From Erigeron canadensis (taxonomy: Eukaryota; Streptophyta; Magnoliopsida; Asterales; Asteraceae), in the NCBI RefSeq assembly GCF_010389155.1, contig NC_057768.1, forward strand, positions 18,907,664 to 18,971,663: a stretch of DNA of 64,000 nt, written 5' to 3'. Made by a program: the position numbers and the translations under genes. The stretch's first letter is position 1. The number at the start of each line of letters is the position of its first letter. Under the pieces are notes generated by a model, which did no database searches, was not told the origin of the DNA, and saw only the letters and a program-made list of their open reading frames with translations. Shown piece by piece: positions 54,372 to 64,000 of the stretch.

Positions 54372-55832
54372 TTTCCCGACGTATTTCCTGATGACGTTCA
54401 GGGATTGCCTCCGGCTCGACAAGTTGAATTCCGAATCAATCTCCTACCTAATGCAACTCCAGTGGCAAAGGCACCATACCGTATAGCTCCTTCTGAAATG
54501 CAAGAACTCGCGACACAGTTACAAGAGTTACAAGACAAGGGTTTCATTCGACCAAGTTCTTCACCATTGGGTGCACCGATATTATTCGTTAAGAAGAAAG
54601 ATGGATCCTTTCGCATGTGCATCGATTATCGTGAGTTAAACAAGTTAACCGTTAAGAATCGATATCCTTTACCGCGCATTGATGATTTATTTGATCAGTT
54701 GCAAGGCGCAAAATACTTCTCTAAGATCGATCTTCGATCAGGCTACCACCAGTTAAGAGTCCGTGAAGAAGATGTACCAAAAACAGCGTTTAGCACGAGA
54801 TATGGGCACTTTGAGTTCTTGGTGATGCCATTTGGATTAACGAATGCGCCTGCCGTTTTCATGGACCTGATGAATTGCGTATGCAAACCCTATCTAGATC
54901 AGTCCATCATTGTTTTCATTGACGATATTCTCATCTACTCGAAGACTAAGAAAGAACATGAAGTCCATCTGAGAGAAGCTTTGGAACTTCTGAGGGCTGA
55001 AAGGTTGTATGGAAAAATCTCGAAGTGTGAATTTTGGTTAGAAGAGGTGAAGTTTTTGGGTCATGTAGTTGACAAGGATGGAATAAAGGTTGATCCCAGC
55101 AAGATAGAAGCAGTAGAGAATTGGAGAAGACCAGAGACACCGACGGAGATCAGACAGTTTCTCGGATTAACGGGTTACTACCGACGATTTATCGAGAACT
55201 TCTCAAGGATCGCACAACCACTTACATTGTTGACACACAAAGATAGAAGTTTCGATTGGGGAGAGAAACAAGAAGAAGCTTTCAGAATCTTGAAGGAGAA
55301 GTTATGTAATGCACCGGTCTTAAGACTTCCAGAAAGAACCGAAGATTTTATCGTATATTGCGACACGTCGGGTCAAGGCTTAGGATGTGTGCTGATGCAG
55401 CGAGGCAAGGTCATTGCATATGCCTCTCGCCAACTGAAGATTCATGAGAAGAATTACACTCAAATGTTGGAGTTGGGAGCTATCGTTTTTGCACTCAAAT
55501 GTTGGAGGCACTACCTGTACGGAACAAAGAGTGTGATATACACAGATCATAAGAGCCTTCAGCATATCTTCACTCAAAAAGATCTTAATATGCGCCAGAG
55601 ACGATGGCTAGAGTTGTTTAGCGACTACGATTGTGAGATTCGATATCATCCCGGAAAGGCAAATGTAGTAGCAGACGCCTTGAGTAGGAAGGAGAGAGTT
55701 AGGCCAAGACGATTTAGAGCCATGAGCATTACCGTGCACTACAGTCTGAAAGATAGAGTGATTGGGGCACAAGTAGAAGCAAACAAGAAAGAGAATATTG
55801 ATAGAGAAGGATTGGGAGGTATGATAGAATAG
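54372..55832 (+). pseudogene. pol: gypsy reverse transcriptase and RNase H, long open frame
   Basis: The best preserved pol segment in the window: 475 codons open from 54405. [52 protein letters not shown] and catalytic FIDDILIYS. Connection: [16 protein letters not shown]. RNase [42 protein letters not shown] and VVADALSRK, with all four acidic residues present. The frame ends at TAG near 55832, and sequence like FAQRDDGGLYFCDL continues briefly. Integrase is absent. Confidence 0.88.
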
Positions 55833-56039
55833 TTCGCTCAAAGAGATGATGGAGGGTTGTATTTTTGCGACCTAATGGGGTAAGGTCAATCTCACCCTAA
55901 AGAAGTTATATGAATGGAAGGAAGTGGTACGGATCAAGTATACAAAGGATAAGAGAAGGATACGGTTAGGAATTAAAAGAAGAAAAGTTATATGCTTGGA
56001 GAAATCCCAGTCGAGAGGAAACCTTTTCCCCAGCCAAAT

Positions 56040-56290
56040 TCGGAGCCAGTTCCTGAGCCGATCCCTAGCCAAACTTCGGCTAGGATGGAGTCGATCCCCA
56101 GCCAAACTACGACTAAGATCCAGCCGATCCTGAGCCAAATCCTAGCCGATCCTGAGCCAAAACCCAATCGATCCTCAGCTAGGATGGAGTCCAATTCCCA
56201 GCCTATCCTGAGCCAAATCCCAGCCGATCCTGAGCCAAATCCTAGACGATCCTGAGCCAAACCCGAATCGATCCTTAGATAGGATGGAGT
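56040..56290 (+). repeat. Tandem repeat of 'gccgatcctgagccaaat' units
   Basis: About ten units of 22-25 bp, with variants AGCCGATCCTGAGCCAAATC and AGCTAGGATGGAGTCGA. The two word types alternate, so AGGATGGAGTC marks a longer period near 85-90 bp. Open frames on both strands here are produced by the repeat. Confidence 0.8.
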
Positions 56291-56423
56291 CGAGTTCCCA
56301 GCCGATCTATAGTTGGGCCAAGGTCGTTCTCCCTGGGTCTAGTTTCGATCGTGAATCCTTAGGTTCTTACACATCCACGTGAGAGAAAGTATGAGGGAAG
56401 TCTATATTCCTTTTCTTTATGCT

Positions 56424-56428
<5 letters not shown>

Positions 56429-56501
<73 letters not shown>
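56429..56501. repeat. (AT)n microsatellite
   Basis: About 36 AT units with one GT interruption. Confidence 0.95.
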
Positions 56502-56504
<3 letters not shown>

Positions 56505-57036
56505 CAAAGAAAAGGTGGTAAGAATTGACAAGGAAGGAGATACAAGATTCCAAATACGAATTTTGTCCTAGGAAGCAAGCGTAGGCGAACATTCACCTTG
56601 TCTTCCTAATCGAATAAGGATTTGACAAGATATAAAAAGTATATTATTTGGACAGGATATAAAAAGTATATTATCTTAATTCGGGAATGTTCTATTCCAT
56701 GTACTCACATTTTAGATTTGGAGGGCCAGGCCCATTTCTGACAACGGCCCAAAATACGATATAACCTAATTGGTAGCCTATAAATATCCCATGATTGGAT
56801 GTCAAATTCATTCAACATGACGTTCATCATTCATCATTCATCATAAAACACACACACATACATTCTCTCTCAAAATCTATCAATATCATCAATATTTAAT
56901 ACCCTCCAAAGATCAAAACATCTCTTTGTGATTGAGCGAAGAATTTAATAGGTTTGCACTATGTAGTAGGAGATTATAATGGTTTTCATTGGTTAAATCT
57001 CATTTGTGATTGAGCTTAATATCTCATGCTCAAACA

Positions 57037-57050
57037 TTGGCGCCATCCGT
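57037..57050 (+). other. Primer binding site, Tat type
   Basis: TTGGCGCCATCCGT directly after the LTR end, as at 17790. Confidence 0.8.
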
Positions 57051-57134
57051 AATTGTACTGATTACTGACGTTTTTTTTTTGCTTCAAACCACAAATTATC
57101 TCTGTTCTTGTTTATTTGTTTGTTCTTTGCTTAA

Positions 57135-59333
57135 ATGGCTGACGAATTTACTCTTGCCTCTCAAGTTATACCTTCTGGGTTGGGAAAAGGTGTTGATATT
57201 GATGTTAATGAAGATGGTTCTCCACTAAATGTGGAAACCTCTGATATTTCTAATGTTCAAAACATTTTTCGTGAAAAAGTTTCAGATTATACTTCTAGAT
57301 CCGGTGAAGTGGTAGCAAATGCAACTAATGTTGTTTTTGATAATGAGTCTAGACTACCACCCAGGGTGAACGTTGGATCAAGCCTTGGACGTGGTAGTGC
57401 TAGCGTGGGATCACTTTTTTCCACACCTTCATCTTCTATATCGCCTTTGGTATCTTTTTTTTCAACACCCCCAACTAGTACATCTCCTGTCACTATGTTC
57501 TTTTCTGGCCCTAACCAACTAGGTTCGGCTAGCTTGGCTAGTTCAACCATGACTGGAGGTCAGACATCCATGCAGACAATGGCTAGTTCCTCTCAATCTG
57601 TAACTATCCAGGAGAATCATTTGTTGGAATTGTTAAGGCTAGCCGCCAGAGGCACTCAACAGGCACAGACTCCACCACCTCCTCCAACCGATTGGTTTTC
57701 TCAGCTCTCTGCTACCTTAAGGCCAAATCCACCTCAGCCAACCCCACCACCTCCATTGCCTACGGGTATGCAGTCCATAATGAAGCTGTTGGTGGACGAG
57801 ATGAAAAAGCAAAAGCCAGTTGAACCTCCTCCTGAACCAGTCAACCCAGCAAAGGAATTGTTAAAAATGCTAAAGATTGCTGCAGGGGAGGAGGCGGATG
57901 AGCAAGCAAGGGTGGCGACAATACCTAAGTCTACAACTAAGTCAAGGTTTTGTGACTGGGTGGCAAACTATACCTTCCCAGACGGCCAGAAAGTTCCCAC
58001 TATTGTTGGCAAGTATGATGGTACCAGAGACCCAGAAGATCACCTTGCAATCTATGACCAGGCTGTATTAACTGAAAAATGGGTGGACCCCGTGGCCTGT
58101 CACCTATTCCCAGGTACCTTACAAGGTTATGCCTTAAAGTGGTTCACTAAGTTACCAGAGAGAAACATTCAAGACTATGCAGATTTGAAGAAACAGTTTA
58201 TAGCTCAGTTTGCTCAGCAGAAGAAGCGTCAAAGAAGCCACTTGGAAGCTCACTTGATCAGGCAAAAGGGTGGTGAATCGGTGAGGGACTTCATTACAAG
58301 ATACACTAAGGAATGTCAGTAGATACCGAGTCTCCCCAAGAGCCAACAGGTGCCAGGTTTTACCTTAGCATTACTCCCTGGCGATCTTCAGGACGACCTA
58401 AGTAAAAGAATTCCATTGACGTTTGGAGAGGCTACGGAAAGAGCTTTCGATTTCATCCGATCCAGGGAAACTGCCCTCCTTGTGAAAGGGGCAGTTGGAA
58501 GGGATAGACCTGGGGGAAGTCTTGGGGCCGAAGGCTCTGGAGGTGGAAAATATGATGTTAGAAGAAATGATAGAAGGTTTGATCATAGAGACACTAAAAA
58601 GAGAGAAGGAAGGAGAGATGATAAGAGGGATGACAGAAGAGAGAAGAGAGGTGGCCCTTATGGCAGAATAGTCAACTTGATAAAATCTCCAAGGGAGATC
58701 CTTAAGACTGAAAGAGTAGGGGAAAACTTCAAACCTCCTCGACCTATGATACACAGGACCGGAAAGAAGGATATGTCAAAGTACTGTGAGTTCCATGAAG
58801 ACCATGGCCATGAGACAAATGCATGCAGAGAGCTTAAGATCGAGATAAAGAGAGCCTTGGATGAGGGAAAGCTGGAACACTTAGTCCTTGGTGCAAGGCA
58901 AGGAAAAAGAGCTACCCAAGCTAAGAAGACTTACACTTGGCAGAAGCAAGACGGGAGAAATGATCGACCTCCACCCCCTGATGGCCATGTATACATGATA
59001 AGAGGAAAAACCAAGTATGAAAAAAGAAAGGCAGAGGTCCTTGAACCATGGAGAATGGTCTCAATCTCTTTCCCTCCTGTAAGGGCAGTCTCTTCTGACC
59101 CAGTGGTAATACAAGCCAGGGTGGCAAACTTTGAGGTTGGGAAGGTATATTTAGATAATGGAAGTTCCTCCGACATAATATACGACCATTGTTTTCAAAA
59201 GTTATCTCAAAGAGTTAGAGATCTTAAGCGTCCATCAAGGACTCAGCTTGTCAGTTTCATGGGGGAGTCTAACAGGCCGGTAGGAGAAGTTTCAATGAAG
59301 GTTATGATGGGAGAATACCCGTCACCGGATTGA
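57135..59333 (+). pseudogene. gag-pol: Tat gag and protease, one stop, one frameshift
   Basis: ATG at 57135. The N-terminal 200 residues are Ser/Thr/Pro rich (PPPPPTDWFSQL, PQPTPPPPLPTG). The gag core starts near residue 295 (VPTIVGKYDGTRDPEDHL, FPGTLQGYALKWFTKLPE, FIAQFAQQKKRQ). An in-frame TAG at 58320 precedes FTLALLPGDLQDDLSKRIPL. A basic stretch (58560-58660) and KYCEFHEDHGHETNAC, a CH-type knuckle, follow. Protease shows VYLDNGSSSDIIYDHCF near 59145-59195, with DNG where DTG is usual. The frame is lost at about 59325; the next frame resumes with ELIEFMIIRAPTDYNVILG. Confidence 0.85.
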
Positions 59334-60591
59334 ACTCATTGAGTTCATGATAATAAGAGCCCCCACTGATTATAATGTCATACTAGGCAGACCTTCCATG
59401 CAAAAGTTTGGGGCAATTCCATCAATAGTTCATGGAATGGTGAAGTTCCCAACTCCAGCTGGAATAGCTACAATTCGGAGACGAATGACTTGGCCAAAAG
59501 AGTGCAGGCAAGTTGAAAAAGTTCTACCAAGAAAGGTTGAAAAATTACAAGAAATTCAAATGCAAGATGGTCCCGAAGAAAAGGTGATAATCAACAAGAA
59601 ATTTCCAGAACAACCTGTAATCATCGGGTCACAACTTCCAAGAAGAATCAAGGAAGAGTTGGTTCACTTGTTAAAAAATAATCTGGACATCTTTGCATGG
59701 CAGACATCTGATATGACAGGAGTCCCAAGGGAGTTAGCTGAGCATGCATTAAATGCCAATCCCAACATTTCACCAATAAGACAAAAGAAGAGGGGAATGT
59801 CTCAAGATAGAAGCAAAGCTGCATGTGAGCAAGTCAACGAAATGGTGGAAGCTGGAATTCTTAGAGAAGTTAAATATCAAACCTGGGTGGCCAACCCAGT
59901 CATGGTGAAAAAGCCAGATGGTTCTTGGAGGCTTTGTGTAGATTTCAAAGACATCAACAAAGCTTGCCCAAAAGATAACTACCCACTCCCAGAAATTGAC
60001 TGGAAGGTGGAATCTCTTGATGGGTTTAGATTAAAATGTTTCTTGGATGCTTATAAAGGGTACCATCAAATTTCTATGAAGAAGATAGATGAAGACAAGA
60101 CAGCCTTCCATACAGACCAAGGAATTTATTGTTTTCAGAAAATGCCTTTTGGCCTAAAGAATGTCGGGGCTACTTATCAACGTTTGATAGACAAAGCATT
60201 CAGAGATCAAATTGGAAGAAATGTGAAAGCCTATGTGGATGACATTGTGATAAAGAGTCAGGTTGAGGAAATAATGTTGGCAGATGTACAAGAGACCTTT
60301 GACACCCTAAGAAGCATCAATATGAAATTAAACCCGTCAAAGTGTAACTTTGGAATGAAAGAAGGAAAATTTCTTGGACACATTGTGACTCCTAAAGGAA
60401 TCAAGGCAAACCCTAAGAAAGTTCAAGCAGTAATAGACATGGCATCCCTTCGAACCAAGAAGCAAGTTCAAAGTCTTAATGGGAAGTTGGCTGCCCTAGC
60501 AAGATTTCTGTCAAAGTCTGCTGAAAGATCTTTACCTTTCTTTAGAACATTAAAGAAGCAAGACTTCTCGTGGTCAGCCGAAGCAAAATAG
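59334..60591 (+). pseudogene. pol: Tat reverse transcriptase
   Basis: Open from 59347 to TAG 60589-60591 (414 codons). It opens with the protease tail (YNVILGRPSMQKFGAIPS), then a linker, then RT: SWRLCVDFKDINKACPKDNYPLP, FLDAYKGYHQISM, MPFGLKNVGATYQRLIDKAF, catalytic AYVDDIVIKS, and KFLGHIVTPKGIKANPKKV. The final TAG interrupts EAK-AFKDMKKFL. The RT core itself is unbroken. Confidence 0.88.
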
Positions 60592-60996
60592 GCATTCAAG
60601 GATATGAAGAAGTTCCTTTCTGATCTCCCAACTCTCACGAATCCGATCGCAGGTGAAACACTTACTTTGTATCTTGCTGCTTCTAAAGAATGTGTTAGTG
60701 CAGTATTACTTGTAGAAAGAAGCAATGGCCAAATGCCAATATATTTCGTAAGTAGAGCCTTAAAAGGCCTATAAATAAACTATCCATGGTTGGAAAAATT
60801 AGCTCTTGCTTTGGTCCACGCGGCCAGACGCCTAAGGAGATACTTCCAAGGTCACCCTATTCGGGTTCTGACTGACAAGCCAATAAGGCAAGTGCTAGCC
60901 AAACTTGAAGTATCTGGACGATTAGCTAAGTGGGCTATCGAACTGCGTTAGCACAAAATTAGCTTCCACCCAAGAACGTCCATCAAGGGCCAAATC
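60592..60996 (+). pseudogene. pol: Tat first (gypsy-type) RNase H, three stops
   Basis: In the RT frame: TLTLYLAASKECVSAVLLVE, MPIYFVSRALKGL, stop, INYPWLEKLALALVHAARRLRRYF, VLTDKPIRQVLAKLEVSGRLAKW, stop. Stops at about 60772 and 60949 besides that at 60589. In Tat elements this copy of RNase H is degenerate and is followed by a second one. Confidence 0.8.
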
Positions 60997-61572
60997 TTGG
61001 CTGACTTCTTGGCAGAAACTGACTCTTTCGATGTCGCAGGAAAAGAAGCTCAGGAAGTTCATGCAACCCAAGAAGAGGAAAGCTCAAAATGGACCCTCTT
61101 CACAGATGGAGCATCTAATCAGGAAGGATCAGGAGCAGGTCTCATCCTAATTGATCTTGAAGAAAGAGAATACACTTATGCATTAAGATTCAACTTCCCA
61201 GCATCCAACAATGAGGCAGAGTATGAAGCACTCCTTGTTGGCCTTAGAATGGCAAAACAAATAGGAGTAAAGAAAATACAAGTATTTGTAGATTCTCAAC
61301 TAGTGGCGAACCAGATCAATGGCATATTTGAAGTTAACCAGACATCCATGCAACTTTACTTAGAAGAAACAAAGAAGCTTATTGGAGAATTTGAGTCTTT
61401 TCGTATAGAGCAAGTTAGAAGGAACCAGAATAAGAAGGCGGATGCTCTAAGTAAGCTAGCTTCATTAACCTTTGCTCACCTCACCAAAGAAGTCTTAGTT
61501 GAAGTCCTACAAGAAAAATCTATAACAAAAGGTAATGAAATATCTCAAGTTGAAGAGGAAGAAGACTGCTAG
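60997..61572 (+). pseudogene. pol: Tat second (archaeal-type) RNase H
   Basis: Open for 191 codons. WTLFTDGASNQEGSGAGLIL (first Asp), ASNNEAEYEALLVGLRMA (Glu), VFVDSQLVANQING (Asp) and NKKADALSKLAS (last Asp) form a complete catalytic set. Two RNase H domains in series are the diagnostic mark of the Tat lineage. The frame ends at TAG 61570 just before MTPIYNFIKN, where the family has Trp (WMTPI). Confidence 0.88.
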
Positions 61573-62422
61573 ATGACCCCAATTTACAACTTCATCAAGA
61601 ATGAAATACTTCCGGAGGACAACCATGAAGCTCAGAAGGTAAGAATGAAGGCCCCAATGTACCTCTTTATTGAAGATAAACTATTCAGAAAGTCTTTTCT
61701 AGGTCCGCATCTCCGATGTGTAGGCCCCTCCCAAGCTCAAACTCTCATTCAAGAGGTTCATGGGGGGTACATGCAGAATTCATGCTGGACCAAGATCGGT
61801 GGCCACAAAGATAATGAGGCTTGGTTATTACTGGCCTTCAATGAACAAGGATGCAAAGGAAGAGATAGAAAAGTGCAAATCCTGCCAAATATATGCTCCA
61901 ATATCAAGAATGCCAAAGCAAGATCTCATTCCAGTAAACACTGCTTGGCCATTTTATAAGTGGGGGATTGACATTGTGGGCCCATTCCCGGTTGGATTTG
62001 GAAATGTGAAGTTCTTAATAGTGGCTGTCGACTACTTTTCCAAATGGGTCGAAGCTAAACCACTTGCTACAATCACTGGCCAAAGGGTGATCAACTTCGT
62101 TTGGGAATACATAGTATGTCGATTTGGAGTACCACATATCTTAGTAAGTGACAATGGAAAACAATTTGCTGAGAATCCATTCAAGACATGGTGTGAAGAT
62201 ATGGACATTAGACAAGTGTTTACCTCAGTTGCCCACCTCAAGCCAATGGACAAGTGGAAGTGATGATCAAGGCAATAGTGGGAGGTATCAAAGCAAGGCT
62301 TGGCAAATGTAGATCCGGTTGGGTGGATGAGCTTTCAGGAGTACTGTGGGCCCACCAGACTACCCCAAGAGGAAGCACTATGGAAACACCATTTAGTCTT
62401 GTCTATGGAACCGAGGCAATCA
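61573..62422 (+). pseudogene. pol: Tat integrase, frameshifted, cut by copia insertion
   Basis: Begins MTPIYNFIKN. A frameshift occurs near 61765, within the zinc finger (HGG...IHAGPRSVATKIM, then KCKSCQIYA). Catalytic core: WGIDIVGPFPVG (first Asp), VPHILVSDNGKQF (second Asp), then a second frameshift near 62240 with the Glu in the next frame (QVEVMIKAIV). It ends at LVYGTEAI, where the copia LTR starts. The remainder lies outside the window. Confidence 0.85.
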
Positions 62423-62742
62423 TGTTAGAAATCCAAAAATAGTGATACATTGTAATTTAAGTTATGGACTTACTTGTAGTTAAGTCATGAGTTGATGATT
62501 TCTAAGGTTGAGGGGCTAATTGTGATAATTAGCATAGATGGTTAGTTTAGACTATAAATAGCTTTCAATTCCTTAGAAATCATAACAAGGAATATCAATA
62601 ACATATTATTAATACCAATTACACCTGAATATTACACTATTGATTCCAATTCTCTCTAAAAACACACACAAACACCAAGAACACACACTAACCAAACACC
62701 ATTGTTGATGTGAATTCGGTTAAGAAAATCGTGTTGATTACA
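62423..62742 (+). repeat. 5' LTR of copia element
   Basis: 320 bp, TGTTAGAAATCC to GTTGATTACA. TATA box ACTATAAATAG at 62551-62561, bracketed by a perfect 13-bp inverted repeat (62495-62507, 62571-62583). Confidence 0.92.
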
Positions 62743-62744
62743 AT

Positions 62745-62757
62745 TGGTATCAGAGCT
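62745..62757 (+). other. Primer binding site, tRNA-Met type
   Basis: TGGTATCAGAGCT, two bases after the LTR end. Confidence 0.9.
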
Positions 62758-63179
62758 AACATCATTTTGATCTCGATCCATTACTGAATTCAATCACATT
62801 TCATCAAAAATCACCTTTAATTCTGTTTTATTTCTGTTTTTGTTCGTCATTTTTTTCACTAAAAATCCAAAAAATTAACCTCTCAAATCACATAAAATTA
62901 CAGATGTTTGTTCACCGTTCGATTCCTCATGGTTAATAACATAATTCTCTCAAGTTTCATGTTCTAATTCAATCTGGATCAAAAATTCAGATTTTGAGTT
63001 TTTGGCGGTAAATTTTAGGATTTGATTCTGTTGTGTTATAAGCTAAAGTTTGTTAATCGGATCATTGCTGAGGTGAAAACAAACTGTTTATAAGTGGTTT
63101 CATGATTCAATTCTCAGAAAATCAAAAGATATTGAAGTTTTAAATATCGACAATGGAGTTGTTCATGTTCAGAGGTTGA

Positions 63180-63900
63180 AGACGACTGTAAAAAGCTAAA
63201 ACGATCTTAATTTAGATCGTTTCAGTTCTTTCCTTCATACTTTCGTATCAGTGTTGTGGATTGTCAAACGACTCAGATTTTGATCGTTTTGACAAAGTGT
63301 TGTGTTGTGAAGAACTGATTGTGGCTAACTGATCCTTTGGATTGGTTTTGGTCAATTCAATTCTTGAAAAATACAAGTGGTTGAGAAATTCTGGAGAGGA
63401 ACCAAAATGATCTCTTTTAGATCGTTTTAGTTTTCTTAGAAACCAGAACGATCTTTTTTAGATCGTTTCTAGTTTCACTTAAATTTTTTTTTGGTTTGAG
63501 TAATTCCTGAAGAGTGTTGTTTGGAAATCATCCTACTTTTGGGTAACTGATCTTCGTGATTGGTTTTGCTCAATTCATTACATTCCAGTTCATACAAAAA
63601 CTCTGCCCAAATCATTTCAGATTACTTAGAATTTTCCCTTCTTCTGAAAAACGTTTTACTATCAGATCATTTCATTCTTACTTCAAAATAGATCGTTTCA
63701 TTTTAATCCCAGATTAGATCGTTTCATTCTTACTCCAAAACAAATCGTTTCATTTTTTAATTCAAATTAGATCGTTTCAGTTTCACTCCAATTCAGATCG
63801 TTTCATACTTACACCAAATCAAATTGTTTCTTTTTTCATTTCAAATTCAGATCGTTTCAGTTTCATTTCAAATTAGATCGTTTCATAGTTTCCAAATTTC
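63180..63900 (+). repeat. Array of AGATCGTTTC words in copia leader
   Basis: About 12 copies of AGATCGTTTCA or near variants, spaced 20-45 bp from 63665 on. Upstream there are four paired forms in which AACGATCT is followed within a few bases by AGATCGTT (63199-63222, 63263-63289, 63407-63427, 63447-63468), each able to fold. Located between the primer site and gag, so in the packaged RNA leader. Confidence 0.85.
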
Positions 63901-63939
63901 TTCAAAAACAATTCAATTCTCAATTCAAATCAATTTCAA

Positions 63940-64000
63940 ATGACTACTCGTGAAGCACTGTCTCTGGGTACTGATACAAGACCACCAGTTCTTTATCGTG
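63940..64000 (+). CDS. gag: copia gag, first 20 codons
   Basis: ATG at 63940 follows a long stop-rich leader and reads MTTREALSLGTDTRPPVLYR to the window edge. Starts of this kind (short polar N-terminus, then R-P-P-x-L-Y) are common in copia gag. Too short to judge integrity. Confidence 0.7.
   Translation, partial: MTTREALSLGTDTRPPVLYR

Larger units (their letters stand above)
48792..55875 (+). mobile_element. Ty3-gypsy element, 3' part missing
   Basis: 5' LTR, tRNA-Met-type primer site, gag, protease, RT and RNase H in order. Homology fades at about 55875, where integrase should begin, and Tat-type LTR sequence takes over. Probably the Tat element at 55876 onwards inserted here. Frames have few stops, so it is younger or better kept than the gypsy at 10369. 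Confidence 0.8.
55876..57036 (+). repeat. Probable 5' LTR of Tat element (start uncertain)
   Basis: The end is clear: GCTCAAACA at 57036, then TTGGCGCCATCCGT. TATA box CCTATAAATATCCC at 56777-56790. The start is put at TGGGGTAAGGTC (55876), where gypsy homology ends, but this is an inference. It contains a tandem repeat and a long (AT)n run. Confidence 0.5.
62423..64000 (+). mobile_element. Ty1-copia element, 5' part
   Basis: LTR (62423-62742), primer site, a leader of about 1.2 kb and the first codons of gag. It lies inside Tat integrase, so it is the youngest insertion at this end. Its LTR family is the same as 5299-5621. Confidence 0.9.

Noticed and set aside
55872..56260. Overlapping frames on both strands, Arg/Asp/Ser rich
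   Set aside because: They follow the 'gccgatcctgagccaaat' tandem repeat.

Overview
The window is plant nuclear DNA, almost certainly from a eudicot with a repeat-rich genome. The evidence is the mix of elements: Ty1-copia and Ty3-gypsy LTR retrotransposons with tRNA-Met-type and Tat-type primer sites, Helitron-like ends, foldback MITEs, a tRNA-type SINE, LINE tails, AT-rich spacers, and one small CX9C-type nuclear gene. The family cannot be fixed from the sequence; Asteraceae is a guess from element style. No bacterial-type operon, CRISPR array, rRNA or intact tRNA gene was seen. The only plausible host gene is the CX9C-motif protein at 27764-28069. Nearly everything else is mobile DNA, most of it broken.

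Left arm (1-26561). It opens with an internally deleted copia element (5' LTR end, gag, then directly RNase H), a long non-coding 3' region with repeated purine tracts, and a copia 3' LTR (5299-5621). Next come decayed sequence and a minus-strand Tat-type LTR (9121-9712). Then follows a three-level nest. A Tat-type element, whose antisense gene pieces lie at 9731-9964 and 24290-25330 and whose 3' LTR is at 26077-26561, was hit by a gypsy element (10369-23743, target duplication ctgaa). That element's 3' LTR was in turn hit by a short Tat-type element (17144-22733, target duplication catac). The innermost element has no pol. It carries a dead gag on the plus strand and a four-exon antisense gene on the minus strand.

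Middle (26562-41605). This low-GC stretch holds the CX9C gene, Helitron-like ends in both orientations, several inverted-repeat elements, a 5'-truncated LINE with a 19-bp target duplication, a second LINE tail, a SINE inside one copy of a local duplication, and several tandem repeats and microsatellites.

Right arm (41606-64000). Two related solo LTRs are nested one inside the other (outer 41606-47408, inner 42921-46018), each with a perfect 5-bp duplication. An unclassified repeat leads into a gypsy element (2.7-kb 5' LTR at 48792-51529, gag-protease-RT-RNase H, no integrase). Next is a Tat element with two RNase H domains (gag to integrase, 57135-62422), cut inside integrase by a copia element that starts at 62423 and runs off the window at the first codons of its gag.

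Frames are broken by stops and frameshifts in nearly all elements, so they are not coding now. The most unusual signals are non-coding. First, GC-rich mini-hairpins with a constant three-base loop (GCC/GGC) and stems that differ compatibly between four LTR-type repeats. Second, arrays of an AACGATCT/AGATCGTT core, plus a 23-base identical segment, shared by a gypsy LTR and an unrelated copia leader. Third, a spliced antisense gene inside a pol-less Tat element.
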